Source: an uncultured Fidelibacterota bacterium (GTDB taxonomy: Bacteria > Fidelibacterota > Fidelibacteria > Fidelibacterales > Fidelibacteraceae). Taken from it: DNA of 7,202 nucleotides. Position numbers and translations under genes: made by a program. Under the pieces are notes generated by a model. That model made no database searches. It worked only from the letters and a program-made list of their open reading frames with translations, and was not told where the DNA came from. The stretch is taken from assembly GCA_937862595.1 (NCBI GenBank), contig CALMFL010000120.1:1-7202 (forward strand), read 5' to 3'. Shown piece after piece: positions 6,102 through 7,202 of the stretch (the first letter of the stretch is position 1; each line of letters starts with the position of its first letter).

Positions 6102-6137
6102 AAACCCGCAATGCACAATTTAAAGTTCTGCGTTGCG
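6097..6137 (-). terminator. Rho-independent terminator after the PH-like protein gene
   Basis: On the minus strand, CGCAACGCA (6129-6137) pairs with TGCATTGCG (6107-6115) across a 13-base loop with one A-C mismatch. It is followed by GGG and then eight T's (6097-6104). It lies about 30 bases past the stop at 6166 and would end the epimerase/PH-like transcript before the five-gene operon. On the plus strand the mismatch becomes a G-U pair but there is no T-run. Confidence 0.72.
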
Positions 6138-6165
6138 ATATAAAAATGAACGGTGATCGATCGCA

Positions 6166-6603
6166 TCATGCTCCGGGTGTCTCCCCGGCCGCGGCGGGAT
6201 CGATCTTTTCACTGACGATCGCCAGCACGTCTTCTGAGTTTTTGCTGCAGATCAGCAGAAGGGAGCGGTAGTTGTCCAGACGCGAGGATTGGGACATCGT
6301 ATACAGTTTGACGGTATTTTTATCGATATCGTAGCGCTTGAATTCATTCCAATAGCGGACCTGTTTGGAAAAGGGCATTTTCCGGATGATGCTTTCATCG
6401 GTGAAAATGAAGGTGACGGGGACATAATAGGGGATGACCATCAGGAAGAGGACAAGGAAGGCGATCAGGCTGAGGAGAATGTCATTCAGGGTGAAGTACA
6501 CGAAATAGGTGCAGATCAGGATCAGCAGAAGAACAGATATCGCCCGCGCGGGATTGCGGCGCGCCAGCTGGACCTTCCATGTCAGCAAAGCAGTATCGCT
6601 CAT
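6166..6603 (-). CDS. Two-TM protein with PH-like (YcxB-type) domain
   Basis: A 145-aa protein. A short amphipathic N-terminus (LLTWKVQLARRN, 6-17) is followed by two TM helices, ~21-39 and ~42-60, forming a hairpin. The cytoplasmic C-terminal part of about 70 residues begins right after TM2. There, TFIFTDESIIRKM (64-76), VRYWNEFKRYDIDKNTVKLY (82-101) and YRSLLLIC (112-119) give the strand order and the 'WxxFxxY' turn typical of bacterial PH-like YcxB-type proteins. The function of such proteins is mostly unknown. The start at 6601-6603 is preferred over the in-frame ATG at 6619-6621: GGGAGG sits about six bases before the former, while the latter has AGGA almost touching it. The longer version would overlap the epimerase stop by 4 bp (ATGA). 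The last ~10 residues (PAAAGETPGA) look disordered. Operon with the epimerase upstream, terminator at 6097-6137. Confidence 0.78.
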   Translation of the reverse strand: MSDTALLTWKVQLARRNPARAISVLLLILICTYFVYFTLNDILLSLIAFLVLFLMVIPYYVPVTFIFTDESIIRKMPFSKQVRYWNEFKRYDIDKNTVKLYTMSQSSRLDNYRSLLLICSKNSEDVLAIVSEKIDPAAAGETPGA

Positions 6604-6617
6604 AGGACCCTCCCGGA

Positions 6618-7202
6618 TCATTCCTTAAAACCGGTTAAGACGACGCCGTTCCCGGGCGTGTCGGCGTAATGCACGACGCCGCGGCCGATGCGGACGCCCT
6701 CTGCGATATCCTTTGCCAGCAGAAGGGGGCCGTCCATGTCAACGTAGTCCAGCAGGGGAAGCAGTTGGGCGATCCCTGAAATGCCGACGGTCGATTCCGT
6801 CATGCAGCCGACCATAACCTTCATGCCCAGCTCCCGGGCGCGTGCGATCATCCGGCGTGCTGGGGTCAGGCCGCCGCATTTTACGACTTTGATGTTCACG
6901 CCGTGAAAATAGCCCCGGCAGCGGTCGACGTCCTCCTCGGAGATGCAGCTTTCATCCGCGATCACGGGCAGCGCCGATCTTTCGAACACCCGTTTCATGT
7001 CCCCGGCGGACGCGCCGGCGTCCATGGGCTGTTCGATAAATTCGACCCCGAGTTCTTTCAGGACGCGGGAATATTCAATGGTCTGGTCCGCGGACCAGGC
7101 GCAGTTGGCGTCGATGCGCAGCACCGCGCCGGTATGCCGCCGCAATTGGCGCATGATGTCCATGTCATGGTCCGTCCCGAGCTTGATCTTGAAGACCGGC
7201 CA
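6618..7202 (-). CDS. Enolase-superfamily dipeptide epimerase (L-Ala-D/L-Glu epimerase-like), 5' partial
   Basis: The visible 194 residues are the C-terminal half to two-thirds of a mandelate-racemase-type enolase-superfamily barrel; the start lies beyond the window edge. Counting from the first visible residue, the catalytic KxK is at 5-7 (FKIKLG), and the metal ligands are D31 (RIDANCAWS), E57 (FIEQP) and D83 (IADES). The second catalytic lysine lies in IKVVKCGG (104-111). A DMD triad at 155-157 (DYVDMDGP) matches the DxD motif that dipeptide epimerases use to hold the substrate's amino group. This favours dipeptide epimerase over mandelate racemase or muconate cycloisomerase. E. coli YcjG and B. 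subtilis YkfB convert L-Ala-D-Glu to L-Ala-L-Glu during murein-peptide recycling, but other members accept other dipeptides, so substrate is not fixed. All visible catalytic residues are intact, and the enzyme should be active in the cytoplasm. It is upstream of, and close to, the PH-like gene. Confidence 0.92.
   Translation of the reverse strand, partial: WPVFKIKLGTDHDMDIMRQLRRHTGAVLRIDANCAWSADQTIEYSRVLKELGVEFIEQPMDAGASAGDMKRVFERSALPVIADESCISEEDVDRCRGYFHGVNIKVVKCGGLTPARRMIARARELGMKVMVGCMTESTVGISGIAQLLPLLDYVDMDGPLLLAKDIAEGVRIGRGVVHYADTPGNGVVLTGFKE

Noticed and set aside
6603..6621. Earlier ATG at 6619-6621 as start of the PH-like gene
   Set aside because: AGGA lies almost against this ATG, whereas GGGAGG is well placed for the ATG at 6601-6603.
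1..7202. CRISPR arrays, tRNA or rRNA genes, insertion sequences
   Set aside because: No regularly spaced repeats, no cloverleaf-like T-loop or anticodon arms in the gaps, and no transposase or terminal inverted repeats were seen. The gaps are 103-139 bp and mostly hold terminators.

Overview
The window looks like chromosomal DNA from an uncultured or poorly studied member of the Fibrobacterota-Chlorobiota-Bacteroidota (FCB) superphylum, such as a KSB1, Marinimicrobia, Zixibacteria or Cloacimonadota-like lineage. The main clue is the first gene. It ends in a C-terminal sorting domain with the NYPNPFNP signature, which marks type IX secretion substrates in these groups. A small predicted outer-membrane barrel shows a diderm envelope. 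Shine-Dalgarno sequences are strong and genes are tightly packed. I infer the phylum only from these protein traits.

Layout, left to right. Positions 1-738 (+) hold the C-terminal part of a large secreted protein: fibronectin-III-like modules followed by the sorting domain. A hairpin terminator at 786-821 separates it from a convergent minus-strand pair, yjbQ (1370-1777) and a small outer-membrane protein gene (842-1357). A near-perfect, bidirectional-looking terminator at 1842-1878 then closes a five-gene minus-strand operon that fills 1899-6026. Upstream of that operon lie a 139-bp AT-rich gap with another terminator, a two-TM PH-like protein (6166-6603) and the 3' part of an enolase-superfamily dipeptide epimerase gene (6618-7202, cut by the window edge).

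The five-gene operon is the centre of interest. In transcription order it encodes a 111-aa soluble or peripheral protein (TTG start), a 368-aa protein with a signal peptide, an Fn3-like periplasmic domain and a cytoplasmic DUF6754-type domain, a 302-aa six-TM protein with a periplasmic domain, a 302-aa protein with a large periplasmic alpha/beta domain between two TM anchors, and a 277-aa seven-TM protein. Junctions are -2 to 19 bp or nearly so, each with a good Shine-Dalgarno sequence. This argues for coordinated production of one inner-membrane complex. I recognise the DUF6754 family but know of no established function for it or its partners, so this is the best candidate for an undescribed system here.

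The epimerase and PH-like genes are translationally close and form the end of a second minus-strand operon. The epimerase probably acts in murein-peptide recycling or dipeptide metabolism. No RNA genes, mobile elements, CRISPR arrays or long repeats were seen, and there is no gene-free stretch over 300 bases.
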